Assembly: GCF_040518285.1 (NCBI RefSeq)
Contig: NZ_CP155449.1
Coordinates: 1,426,001-1,490,000 of the forward strand
Direction of reading: 5' to 3'
DNA from: Knoellia sp. S7-12
GTDB taxonomy: Bacteria; Actinomycetota; Actinomycetes; Actinomycetales; Dermatophilaceae
Length of the DNA: 64,000 nucleotides
Each line of letters starts with the position of its first letter. Within the stretch, counting starts at the first letter, position 1. Shown here in pieces: positions 54,341-62,566 of this stretch. Below the pieces are notes generated by a model. That model was not told the origin of the DNA. It did no database searches and worked only from the letters and a program-made list of their open reading frames with translations. A program made the position numbers and the translations under genes.

Positions 54341-54616
54341 TCATTGCTCCGGATGGAGCAGGACCGCCCCGCACTCGGAGGCGCGCATCTCGACGACGTC
54401 GTCCGTGTAAAAGAAGTTCAACGGCAGGTCCCCCACGAACGGGCTGCAGTTGGTCGTGATGTGGGCGTAGTCGTCGCCGATGTCATACCCCCAAGCGAAG
54501 TTCCAGACAGTCAGTTCGCGCCCATCTCGCAGCGTCACCGTTGTGGGCATCCCATCCCGGTCGTTGAGTAGGACGATCATCGCCGCGTCGGGCTTGTCCC
54601 CATCTTCCTCAGCCAT
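54341..54616 (-). CDS. Array hypothetical protein
   Basis: The 91-residue acidic leftward protein contains REELTVWNFAWGYDIGDDYA-like sequence (RELTVWNFAWGYDIGDDYAH) and NFFYTDDVVEMRA. No known domain. Confidence 0.68.
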   Translation of the reverse strand: MAEEDGDKPDAAMIVLLNDRDGMPTTVTLRDGRELTVWNFAWGYDIGDDYAHITTNCSPFVGDLPLNFFYTDDVVEMRASECGAVLLHPEQ

Positions 54617-54964
54617 GTACCAGGACGATAGTCGCGCTGTACCCGAGTGCCCGCGTACCCACGCGTCGCGCTAAATCACTAGCTCACGTGGCAGCCTGCG
54701 GCGCACCGCCGAGAACGCACGCACATCAGCGTGAGGTGTTTAGCGTCAAGGGGTGGGGCGGGTGCCCTTGTCTCGTCGTCGGTCCCTGCATAGCGGTAAT
54801 CGAGGTGTGCTCGGCAGCGTGTGATCGGGTTGTGTCGACGACGGGACGGGGCGGCCTGTGATGTCCGACGAGATACCGGTGGGGTTCTCAATGCCGCGGA
54901 AGGCTCGCCCCGCCCCAGCCCTTGGGGTGCTCCCTGTGTGAGGTGCTGATGAGCGCGAATTGGG
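54617..54964. other. Non-coding end of IS110-family element
   Basis: No gene was found. The 348 bases lie downstream of the IS110-type transposase. They include a hairpin CCCCAGCCCTTGGGG (54913-54927) and other GC-rich stem candidates. In the IS1111 subgroup the guide (bridge) RNA is encoded at this side of the transposase. The element's exact edge within this stretch was not determined. Confidence 0.4.
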
Positions 54965-56310
54965 TTATGCCGCAACCACCTCCACTGTTCGGGTGCCGTG
55001 GGCTGCGACGACGGGGTCCCACACCTGCCGGTGGGTGACGACGTAGTGGAGCTGGCGCAGGATCGCGCCGGCGATAGCGGTCTGTGCCTGCGTCGGGCTC
55101 AGCTTGTTGGTCTCTCGGGTGGTCAGGTGCCGGTAGCGGGCGGCGTACACCCGGTTGGTTTGCAGGCAGCCCCACACGGCCCGCCAGGCGGCGGCGCGCA
55201 GCAGTGGTCGGCCGGCTCCGGTGACGCGGGCGCGGCCGGTGAAGGTGCCGGACCTGCGTTCTCGTGGTGCCAGGCCGGCGTGTTTGACCACGGCTCGGGC
55301 GGAGGTGAAGCGGGTCAGGTCCCCGGTCTCGGCCAGGATCGCGGCGGCTCCGACCGGGGACAGCCCGTCGATGCTGGTGACCAGCTCGGTCAGGCCCAGT
55401 TCGTCGAGCACGGCGACCATCCGGGTCTCGGTGTCGTTCAGGCTGGTCTTGGCGTGGTCCCAGTCCTGGATGACCCAGGCGATCCGTTCGAACGCGGCTG
55501 GTCGGTGCGTGATGACCCCGCTTCGTCGGTGAGGGCGCGGAACAGGCGGCGGGTGATCCGCAGGCAGGGGCGTTGACCGCCGCGGCGGGTGACTTCTTTG
55601 CGGACGGCGCGTTCGAAACGGGCCGGGCCCAGGCGGCGGGTGCGCTCCAGGTCCCCACCGTCACGGTCCACGACCACGGCCAGGGCGGCGACCCAGGTGA
55701 TCGACCTGAACGGCTGCTTCGCGGTGTCCAAAGCTGCTGGCCACACGCACTCGAGCAGGTCGCGGATCTGCTGCACGCATGCCACGTGCTGACCGATCAG
55801 TTGCTCACGGCGGGTCCCGAGGTGCCGCAGCCGACCCCAGGTCTCATCCACCGGTTCGGGCAGGTAGCAGCGTAGCTGCGCGGTCAGTCGGGCGATCAGG
55901 ACCGCGTCCTTGTCGTCGGTCTTGTCGCTGGTCAGGTCCTCGGTCTTGCGCACCCACGCCGAGATGGCCGGCTGCACACACACGAAGCCCATGCCGCGTC
56001 GGTCGGCGAGCTGGCCCAGTACGCGCCACCGGTGCCCGGTCGGCTCGCACGCCACCGTGACCCCGGCGAACCCGGCCTTCGCGGCACGCTCGGCGGCCCA
56101 GTTCAGGGCGGTCCCGAGGTCCCACGCCTTGACCCGGAACGTGCGACGCGCCAACACCTTGGAATCGTGGTCGGTGACCACGACCATCTGCTTGTGATCG
56201 GCCAGGTCGATCCCAACGATCGCATTCGTCACCGGCACTGCTGATCGCAGCCGGGACAGGCGTGCGTTCCGGTTCCGATCCCCGCGCGAGACACCACTAC
56301 CGTTAGACAT
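54965..56310 (-). pseudogene. IS110-family transposase, frameshifted
   Basis: The N-terminal part (start ATG 56310) has the DEDD RuvC-like domain: VGIDLADHKQMVVV, ACEPTGHRWRVLG, and TDDKDAVLIARL. The C-terminal Transposase_20 domain with catalytic serine region (SIDGLSPVGAAAILAETGDL, FKHAGLAP-like VVKHAGLAPRERRSG) lies in another frame. The switch is at a GGGG run near 55515. The full length would be about 448 residues. This is an inactive copy or a sequencing error. The upstream side is less than 85 bases from an array repeat. Confidence 0.85.
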
Positions 56311-56391
56311 GAACGTCCTCCTTCTGCTCTTTGGGACACCAAGCCCGACAAGCGCATCAGGAGGACGTTCCCACCGCCAGACCGAAGACGC

Positions 56392-56411
56392 TCAACGTCT
56401 TTCTATGCCGC
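56392..56411 (+). repeat. Array repeat copy beside IS110 element
   Basis: TCAACGTCTTTCTATGCCGC. Confidence 0.75.
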
Positions 56412-56594
56412 TGATTGTGAGTCGAGTCGTGCCACGACCGTGCGAGCACCTGTCGGGCGCCGGGAGCCGGGCGCTGGTCGCAGTCCCGTCGGGGACACTG
56501 GGGGAACATCGACAGTAGCTTCGACAAGGAGTAAGCCGTGACCGAGGGAACCGTCCGCTGGTTCGATGCCGACCGGGGGTTCGGCTTCATCGCC

Positions 56595-57581
56595 CTAGGT
56601 GTACTGACCTGACAGGTTGATCAAGCGGGTGTTGGGTGGCTTGTTCCCGCAGGCGGTGTGGGGTCGGTGGTGGTTGTACTCGTGGAGCCATGCTGGCAGA
56701 GCTTGGCGTCGTTCGGTCTCTGAGGTGTAGCAGCGGGCGTATCCCCATCCGTCGGCCATGGTGCGGTGGAAGCGTTCGACCTTGCCGTTGGTCTGTGGGC
56801 GGCGGGGCCGGGTGCGTGAGTGTTTGATGCCGAGCTCTGCGCAGACGTCCCGCCACAGGTGTGACACGTACGGGGACCCGTTGTCGGACAGGACTCTGCG
56901 GATGGTGATGCCGCGGGCGACGTACCAGGCGACGGCTCGGCGCAGGACGGCGGTGGCGGTGGCGGCGGTCTCGTTGTCGTGGATCTCGGCGTAGGCGACT
57001 CGGGAATGGTCATCGATGACGGTGTGCACGAATGCGTGGCCCATCTTCGGGTTGTGGTTCTTGCTCTTCGGTTTGCCCGGGGTGGCTGTCCGGTTCTTCA
57101 TGCCCTGAGCTCGGCCCACGAAGCGCCACCCGCCACCGTCGGGGATGTTCCCGAACTTCTTGACGTCCACGTGCAGCATGTCCCCGGGATGCTCATGCTC
57201 GTAGCGGCGCACCGGCTCACCGGTGGCGCGATCGACGTGCGCCAACCGGTTCAGGTGACACCTGGTGAGCACCCGGTGCACTGTCGAGGGTGCAACACCC
57301 ACGTGTGCAGCGAGCTGGACCGGACCCAGGCGCTTGCGCAGCCGCAACGACACGATCCGCTTCGTCGTCGACACGCAGGTCTTGGCCGGCATCACGTGCG
57401 GGCGGCTCGAGCGGTCGCTCATCGGCTCACCGGCGGCATACCTGTCAGCCCACCGCTTCACCGTCGGCCACGAACATTGGAATCGTGCCGCGACCTCACT
57501 GATCGGCACGCCCTGATCGACGACAAGTTGGGCAACCTTAAGACGGTGACGAACCGTCAGGGCAGCGTTAGCGTGGGACAT
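56595..57581 (-). CDS. IS481-family transposase
   Basis: The 328-residue transposase has an N-terminal helix-turn-helix (VPISEVAARFQCSWPTVKRW), and a DDE core with HVDVKKFG, VIDDHSRVAYAE, SDNGSPY and NGKVERFHRT, typical of IS481. Its TAG stop (cta at 56595-56597) is supplied by the CTAG target duplication, not by the element. It is complete and probably active. The start is ATG 57581. Confidence 0.93.
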   Translation of the reverse strand: MSHANAALTVRHRLKVAQLVVDQGVPISEVAARFQCSWPTVKRWADRYAAGEPMSDRSSRPHVMPAKTCVSTTKRIVSLRLRKRLGPVQLAAHVGVAPSTVHRVLTRCHLNRLAHVDRATGEPVRRYEHEHPGDMLHVDVKKFGNIPDGGGWRFVGRAQGMKNRTATPGKPKSKNHNPKMGHAFVHTVIDDHSRVAYAEIHDNETAATATAVLRRAVAWYVARGITIRRVLSDNGSPYVSHLWRDVCAELGIKHSRTRPRRPQTNGKVERFHRTMADGWGYARCYTSETERRQALPAWLHEYNHHRPHTACGNKPPNTRLINLSGQYT

Positions 57582-57704
57582 GAGGGCCTCCTGTGTGTGG
57601 CAGTGGTGACTTGGCAGTTCCACTCCACCGCGGGAGGCCCTTCCCGCGCCACTGATCAGATCAGCGGATCGCAATCACTCAACCAACGTCCCGGGTCAGT
57701 ACAC
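56599..57704. mobile_element. IS481-family insertion in cold-shock gene
   Basis: The ends read GTGTACTGACC (56599) and its complement GGTCAGTACAC (ending 57704). Both sides carry CTAG (56595-56598 and 57705-57708), the target duplication. The element is 1106 bp and holds one gene. Confidence 0.92.
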
Positions 57705-58639
57705 CTAGGTCAGGGTGCAGAGGACCTGTACGTGCATGCGTCCGAGATCGTGAGCGACGACGCGATGAAACTGCTCCGCGAGGGTCAGGTGGTCGAGTTC
57801 GAGCTCGGCGAGGGGGACCGCGGCCCGCAGGCGCGCCGCGTCCGGGTCACGGCCGACCAGGCCGCCGATACACCGCTGGGCGTGCTCGGCACCGTCTCTT
57901 GGTACGAGCCCACTAAGGGGTACGGCTTCATCACGCCCGACGACGGTGGAGCCGAGATCTTCGTGCACAGTTCGGCCATCGTCGGGGGCGGCGTGGTCTC
58001 GGAGGGGCAGCGGGCGGCGTTCCTCGTCGTCGACGGGGAGAAGGGACCGCAGGCTGACCATCTGCTGCCGTTGGGAGCCCAGACCGCCCAGCAGGCCGTG
58101 GCATCCGACGGGGCGGACGGCACCGTGTCCTGGTATGACGGGGACAAGGGCTTCGGGTTCATCACCCCCGATTCGGGCGGCCCCGATGTCTTCGTCCACG
58201 TCCGGGAGCTGGCCGACGGGCTCCCCGAGCTGGGCGAGGGGGACCGGGTGACGTACGACATCGTCGTGAGCGAGAAGGGCCCGCAGGCTCGCGCCGTGCG
58301 CCTCGCTCGCAGCTCGACACCGCGGGGCGTACCCGCAACGTCGACGACCCGGGCTCGGTCGGGACACCGGGAGGCATCTGACGTCCCGGTGCGCGGCGGC
58401 GAGGGAGTTGTCGCGCGCTATGACGAGGAGCGAGGGTTCGGCTTCATCGCCCCGGACGCGGGAGGCGCGGACCTGTTCGTGCACGTGTCGGTTCTCAGAG
58501 GAGGCGTGGCGCTGCACGAGGGCGATCGGGTCCGGTACCAGGTGCGACAGAGCGATCGAGGACCACAGGCCGACCGCGTCGAACGGGTGTGAGCGGGACC
58601 GCGGTCCGGGCAGAGCTGGTGCTCAGGCGTGGCCCGATC

Positions 58640-58659
58640 CGATCGCACGCTCATGCCGC
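58640..58659 (+). repeat. Array repeat copy
   Basis: CGATCGCACGCTCATGCCGC, 48 bases after the cold-shock gene. Confidence 0.8.
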
Positions 58660-58683
58660 TGTCAGCGCGGCTAGTGTCGGCGC

Positions 58684-59297
58684 ATGAAGCAAGATGGTCG
58701 CGGTCCTGGGACATCAGGGGATCTCATGGCCGAGCTGGAGCAGGACCCTGCATACCGCGAGCGGCAAGCGGCCCTGGAAGCTGAGGATGAGCAGCAGAAG
58801 GCCCGCCTCGCGAAGGCGGAGAAGCCGCTGCTGGCCGACCTGGCTGCGATCGGCATTCGGACAGACTCGGCTTGGAACCTGTATCAGGACCCCGGCTCGC
58901 TCCCCGAGGCCATCCCTGTCCTGCTCGACCATCTCGAGCGCGAGTACCCCGACAAGGTGCTTGAAGGAATCGCTAACGCCTTGGACGACAGGTCGGCTCG
59001 CGACTCCTGGCACCAGATCAAGACGATCTACCTATCGACAGTCAAGGCAACGGTTCGTGATCGCCTCGCAGCCGTGATGGCTGGGATCGCCGTCCGGGCC
59101 CACTACGACGATCTGCTGTGGTTCCTCACCCAGGAGTCTCTGGGTGAGACCCGCATCTACTTCCTCGTCCGGTGCACCGCATCGGGAATCGCATGGCCCC
59201 GGGCCAGGGTCGCCGGGTGATCGAAGGTTTGGTGGACGACCCGGTGCTGTCGACCGAGGCCAAAAGGATCCTCGCAGGACGCTCTCGCAGCGAATGA
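58684..59297 (+). pseudogene. Frameshifted HEAT-like array protein
   Basis: The frame from ATG 58684 is charged and helical (LEQDPAYRERQAALEAEDEQ, SLPEAIPVLLDHLEREYPDK) to about residue 160. There, at TTCCTCGTCC (59161-59170), a one-base shift moves the likely continuation (RPVHRIGNRMAPGQGRRVIE) to another frame ending at 59297. Without the correction the product is 178 residues. Repeated helical units and SLGETRIYFL suggest a HEAT-like fold. Confidence 0.6.
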
Positions 59298-59334
59298 TCA
59301 AGCCAGCTGCTGCGCCAGTGTCCACCGGCGAAGT

Positions 59335-59622
59335 TCAGACGTCGAGCAGCGTGTGGTCTTCCCAGATGTCTTCATGCCCCGGGGCGAAGAGGAATCGCGA
59401 CCCGGGCGGGAGGTCGAGCAGATGGGCGAGCTCGCGCCATCGCTCAAGGAAGTGCTCGAGATGCCACGGCTGAAAGAAATCGTCTGCGTCCGAGAGTTCG
59501 CCAGACCACACGTACCAACCGCTGGTCTGACCCTCAGCCGGATGGCGTAAGCCGTGCATCGGCCACTCGGCAGAACCATCGATGACGGACCGAGAGGCGC
59601 CGAGCAGCACGGGCTGGGTCAT
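59335..59622 (-). CDS. Imm33/DUF2185-like immunity protein
   Basis: The 95-residue leftward protein contains GWYVWSGELSDADDFFQPWH and LPPGSRFLFAPGHEDIWEDH, a pattern of the DUF2185-type immunity proteins associated with polymorphic toxin systems. No cognate toxin is nearby, so it may protect against toxins of neighbours. The ATG at 59622 is the family-consistent start. Confidence 0.7.
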   Translation of the reverse strand: MTQPVLLGASRSVIDGSAEWPMHGLRHPAEGQTSGWYVWSGELSDADDFFQPWHLEHFLERWRELAHLLDLPPGSRFLFAPGHEDIWEDHTLLDV

Positions 59623-59672
59623 GGAGCGAGTATGACTCCGAGTCGCCCAGCCAAAGTTGATTCGCGTGAGCC

Positions 59673-59692
59673 CATCTGCGCCAACTTGCCGC
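59673..59692 (+). repeat. Array repeat, degenerate right-most copy
   Basis: CATCTGCGCCAACTTGCCGC. Matches mainly in the right half. Confidence 0.5.
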
Positions 59693-59742
59693 GAATAGGT
59701 CAGGCAATCCACATCCCGTCGGCGCCACGTGGCAAGCAAGCA

Positions 59743-59772
59743 GGATGAGGATGAGGATGAGGATGAGGATGA
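59743..59772 (+). repeat. GGATGA microsatellite
   Basis: Five perfect tandem copies of GGATGA just downstream of the Fic gene's stop. Copy number may vary between isolates. Confidence 0.9.
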
Positions 59773-59787
59773 TCAAGAAGATGAAGA

Positions 59788-61014
59788 TCAACCTGTTCTG
59801 GAGGTTCGGCGGGCACGCTCAGCGAAGCGGTCCAGAGCTTCGAGGACCTCAGTCGCTTGCCAGATGACGTTCCTCCTCCGACCCTCGCCGTGGACGGTCT
59901 TTGGCTTGGAAAGAGCCCCGGCCTCTTGAAGTTGGCGTAGCGCGTTGTCGGCTGCTGGCTGGGTCACCCCAAATGTGTCCTGGAGAAGCTTGGATGTCAG
60001 GGACGGCTGGCGGAGCAGGAACGGCATCACCCGCCAGGAGACCGCATCCTTGCGGGCTCGCAGGTTGGTCGCCCAGCCGTCCTGCAGCGCCCCGAGCTCA
60101 GTGGCAAGCTGCTGGCCGTTGCGAACGGCGGCGAATGCAGCCCGGTTGAACTCTTTGATGATGGGGTTTGGGTCGCCGTCACGATAGGAGGTCAGAGCGT
60201 CGTAGTAGGCGTCGGTGTCGGACAGCAGCCCGGCAGACACCGGGACCGTGGTGCGGGTGGTCGCCCCACCATGACGGAGCATGACGTGGACGAGGGCTCG
60301 GCCTCCGCGGCCGTTTCCGTCGTTGAACGGGTGAATCGTCTCGAACTGGGCGTGTGCAATGGCCGCCTGTGCCAATAGCGGGAGGTCGGTCCGCTCGGAG
60401 AACGCGCAAAGGTCCTTGATCGAACGATTGATCCTGGAAGCCAGCGGAGGGACGAAATCCGCCCGATGTGGTGAGTAGTCGGTTCCGCCGATCCAGACCT
60501 GCTGGTCGCGAAACTGTCCCGGGTCAGCTCGGTCCTGGCCGTTCATGAGAGCTTCGTGGACGGCCAAGATGTGGGTGGGGGTGAGGGGCCCGGTGAGCTC
60601 GACGGCGCGGTTCATCGCCTCGACATTCGCTTGGACGAGCCGGGCATTGGACCCGTACTTGGCCAGGCCGACGTCGGCCAGGGACAGGGCCTTGGCGCCG
60701 ACAGTGATGTTCTCGATCTGTGAGGACGACGCGGACTCGGTCCGAAGCAGGACTGCGGACAGGGGGGCGAACTCCCCGTCGAACATGGCAGAGAGTTCGG
60801 CGTCGAAGCGCGTAATTGTCGCCCGTGCGTCTTCCGCCCTCGCGACAACGTCCGGGTCGATCTCGAACCGCATGCGCTTTATGGCCGCAGGCACAGCCGC
60901 TCTGTAGGGTCTGCCAACAACTGACAAACGTGCGCGATCCATCGCCGGGACAGGCGTCGTCGGCTCCCAGACAACGTCTTCCCAGGTCAGTCTCAACCCG
61001 TTTGTCTGCGTCAT
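59788..61014 (-). CDS. Fic family protein with N-terminal DUF4172-like region and C-terminal winged helix
   Basis: The 408-residue class of Fic protein has an inhibitory-helix-like motif (TESASSSQIENI, about 100), the active site HPFNDGNGRGGRA (about 228) and a C-terminal winged helix (LTSKLLQDTFGVTQPAADN). The (S/T)xxxE(G/N) motif before the Fic core suggests self-inhibition. It would AMPylate a target or itself. ATG 61014 follows AGGTAAGG. An AT-rich promoter precedes it, unlike the surrounding DNA. Confidence 0.92.
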   Translation of the reverse strand: MTQTNGLRLTWEDVVWEPTTPVPAMDRARLSVVGRPYRAAVPAAIKRMRFEIDPDVVARAEDARATITRFDAELSAMFDGEFAPLSAVLLRTESASSSQIENITVGAKALSLADVGLAKYGSNARLVQANVEAMNRAVELTGPLTPTHILAVHEALMNGQDRADPGQFRDQQVWIGGTDYSPHRADFVPPLASRINRSIKDLCAFSERTDLPLLAQAAIAHAQFETIHPFNDGNGRGGRALVHVMLRHGGATTRTTVPVSAGLLSDTDAYYDALTSYRDGDPNPIIKEFNRAAFAAVRNGQQLATELGALQDGWATNLRARKDAVSWRVMPFLLRQPSLTSKLLQDTFGVTQPAADNALRQLQEAGALSKPKTVHGEGRRRNVIWQATEVLEALDRFAERARRTSRTG

Positions 61015-61035
61015 GTCGATCCTTACCTCGCCGAT

Positions 61036-61075
61036 CTCTTTAGATAAGAATAACTTACTATCCTTATTTAAGGGG
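61036..61075. promoter_or_regulatory. AT-rich promoter/operator of Fic gene
   Basis: About 35 bases of strongly AT-rich sequence contain GATAAG (61043) and CTTATT (61063) as an inverted pair, and TATCT/TATC elements that could be a -10 for the leftward gene. The Fic protein's own winged helix may bind here. Confidence 0.5.
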
Positions 61076-61105
61076 TGCGCGACACAAGGGTCTCCCATCG
61101 GGGCC

Positions 61106-62566
61106 TCACCCCAAGGCAGCGGCGGCGGCCCGCTCGTTCAGCCAACCGAGCAGTCCGCAGACCTCCTCCTTGCAGCCGCCGCAACCGGTCGTCGCGCGGG
61201 TCACCTTGGCAACCTCGTCGACCGACCGCGCACCGCACGCGTGAGCTTCGGTGATATCGGCCTTGGTGACGCTGTTGCACCGGCACACGGCAGCGTCGTC
61301 GGGCAGCGCGTCAGGCGCGGTCGCCGCCAGTGGTGCGGGGGAAAGAGCGGTCAGAAGCAGGCGGGCGGGGTCGCTGGGGACGGGTGTGCGGCGGGTGTAG
61401 GCCGCGACGAGATCGGCCGCGACCTGACCGGCGCCGATGCACGTGGCGCCGACGAGTCGGTCACCCGAGACCACGACCTCGACGTGCCGACCAGCGTCCG
61501 GGTCGGACAGGCTGAGGGTCCGTTGCGCAGGGTCGTCGGCGCGGGAGCCGCCGCAGACACCCATCGTGACGACGTCGAGACCGTGAGCCTTGACTCGCAC
61601 GATGTCGCTGCTCGTGGTGTCCGCACCACGTGCGCGGACTGTGGTTCCGGTGAGCTGGTCGGCGAGGGCGCGGGCCTGGTCCCACCCTTGGGCGACGAGG
61701 CCCATTGCGCCACTCGGCGGCTGGGCGCAGTCACCGATGGCAAAGATGCGCGGGTCCCCGGTGGACGCCGAGTCGTCGACGAGGATGCCGCGCTCGCAGG
61801 AGAGTCCGGCGTCGGCAGCGATCGTCGTGTTGGCGATCGTTCCGGTGGCGACGACCAAGAGGTCGGACTCGACGACGTCGCCGTCGGTGAGGCGTATGCC
61901 GGTGAGTCGCCCGTTGGCGACCACGGCGGCTTCCGCTCCCACACCAACGCGTGGGTGGATGCCGAGGCCGGGCATGGCGCCCGCGAGGATACGGCTCGCG
62001 GAGCCGTCGAGCTGGCGCTCCATGAGGGCGTCGGCCGGGTGGACGATCGTCACCGCGCAGCCGCGCTGCGCGAGGCCACTGGCGGCCTCGATCCCGAGGA
62101 CCCCTGCGCCCAGGACGACGGCTCGGCGCGAGTTGAGGGTCGCCGCGATGATCTCGCGGGCGTCGTCGATGCTGCGCAGGGCGTGAACCCCGAGGGGGAG
62201 GGTGCCGGTCCCGTTGTCGAGACCGGCGAGCGGGGGGATTCGTGCAGCGGCTCCCGTGGCAAGCACGAGTTGGTCGTAGCGGTGGCGGCTGCCGTCGGTC
62301 GTGGTGACGACGCGGTCGTTGCGGTCGATGTCGGCAGCCGCGGTGCCACGAAGCACCGTGAGTCGAGGGTGGTCCGGCGTCGGCAGCGTCAATGACGTGA
62401 GGTCGTAGCGGCCAGCGACGACCTCACTGAGGAGGACGCGGTTGTAGGGCTCACATCCCTCGGCGCCGACGACGGTGACGTCGTACTTGCCGGCGGTGTC
62501 GCGCAGGAGCAGGTCCTCGACAAACCGTGATCCGACCATGCCATTGCCGATGACGACGAGCCTCAT
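61106..62566 (-). CDS. FAD-dependent oxidoreductase with BFD [2Fe-2S] domain (NasB-like)
   Basis: The 486-residue flavoprotein has VVIGNGMVGSRFVEDLLLRD (FAD), LGAGVLGIEAASGLAQRG (NAD) and a C-terminal BFD domain with VCRCNSVTKADI (about 428) and GCGGCKEEVC (about 462). It resembles the first half of NirB and the NasB-type electron-transfer subunit that feeds the assimilatory nitrate reductase encoded just upstream. ATGA overlap with that gene shows coupling. It is now followed by the accessory array rather than by nirB. Confidence 0.9.
   Translation of the reverse strand: MRLVVIGNGMVGSRFVEDLLLRDTAGKYDVTVVGAEGCEPYNRVLLSEVVAGRYDLTSLTLPTPDHPRLTVLRGTAAADIDRNDRVVTTTDGSRHRYDQLVLATGAAARIPPLAGLDNGTGTLPLGVHALRSIDDAREIIAATLNSRRAVVLGAGVLGIEAASGLAQRGCAVTIVHPADALMERQLDGSASRILAGAMPGLGIHPRVGVGAEAAVVANGRLTGIRLTDGDVVESDLLVVATGTIANTTIAADAGLSCERGILVDDSASTGDPRIFAIGDCAQPPSGAMGLVAQGWDQARALADQLTGTTVRARGADTTSSDIVRVKAHGLDVVTMGVCGGSRADDPAQRTLSLSDPDAGRHVEVVVSGDRLVGATCIGAGQVAADLVAAYTRRTPVPSDPARLLLTALSPAPLAATAPDALPDDAAVCRCNSVTKADITEAHACGARSVDEVAKVTRATTGCGGCKEEVCGLLGWLNERAAAAALG

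Larger units (their letters stand above)
56538..58592 (+). pseudogene. Four-cold-shock-domain protein, interrupted by IS481 element
   Basis: The gene starts at GTG 56538 after AAGGAG with TEGTVRWFDADRGFGFIA. It is broken after that by an insertion at 56599-57704. Removing the insertion and one CTAG restores a single frame of 314 residues. It contains four CSD units, each with the RNP motifs: RGFGFIALGQGAEDLYVHAS, KGYGFITPDDGGAEIFVHSS, KGFGFITPDSGGPDVFVHV and RGFGFIAPDAGGADLFVHVS, joined by PQAxRV linkers. The usual Csp has one domain of about 67 residues. Codons 20 onward (from 57705) remain open, so a shortened three-and-a-half-domain product could still be made from an internal start. Confidence 0.88.
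42163..61014. mobile_element. Cassette-like accessory array splitting the nitrate cluster
   Basis: About 19 kb separates nirB from the nasB-like gene. It consists of short, mostly single-gene units on both strands, separated by same-orientation copies of a 20-bp repeat (consensus GAAACGTCCTCTCATGCCGC). A full tyrosine recombinase gene lies inside. Two IS elements, two Fic proteins and an ECF pair are also present. The unit order gives about one repeat per gene. The edges are set by the nir promoter and the nasB-like stop, not by direct repeats, which were not found. Confidence 0.7.

Noticed and set aside
54878..54897. Possible array repeat at the left edge of the IS110 element
   Set aside because: Only the last ten bases (CAATGCCGC region) match, and only with an insertion. 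It would matter for target-site analysis, but it is too weak to list.
44255..59692. CRISPR array
   Set aside because: The repeats are 20 bp, imperfect and 40 to over 2000 bases apart with genes between them, and no cas genes are present.
48868..59692. Classical integron with attC sites
   Set aside because: No integron-specific insertion was apparent in the recombinase, it lies mid-array, and the repeats lack the paired R/L boxes and long imperfect palindrome of attC. I kept 'integron-like' only as an organisational analogy.
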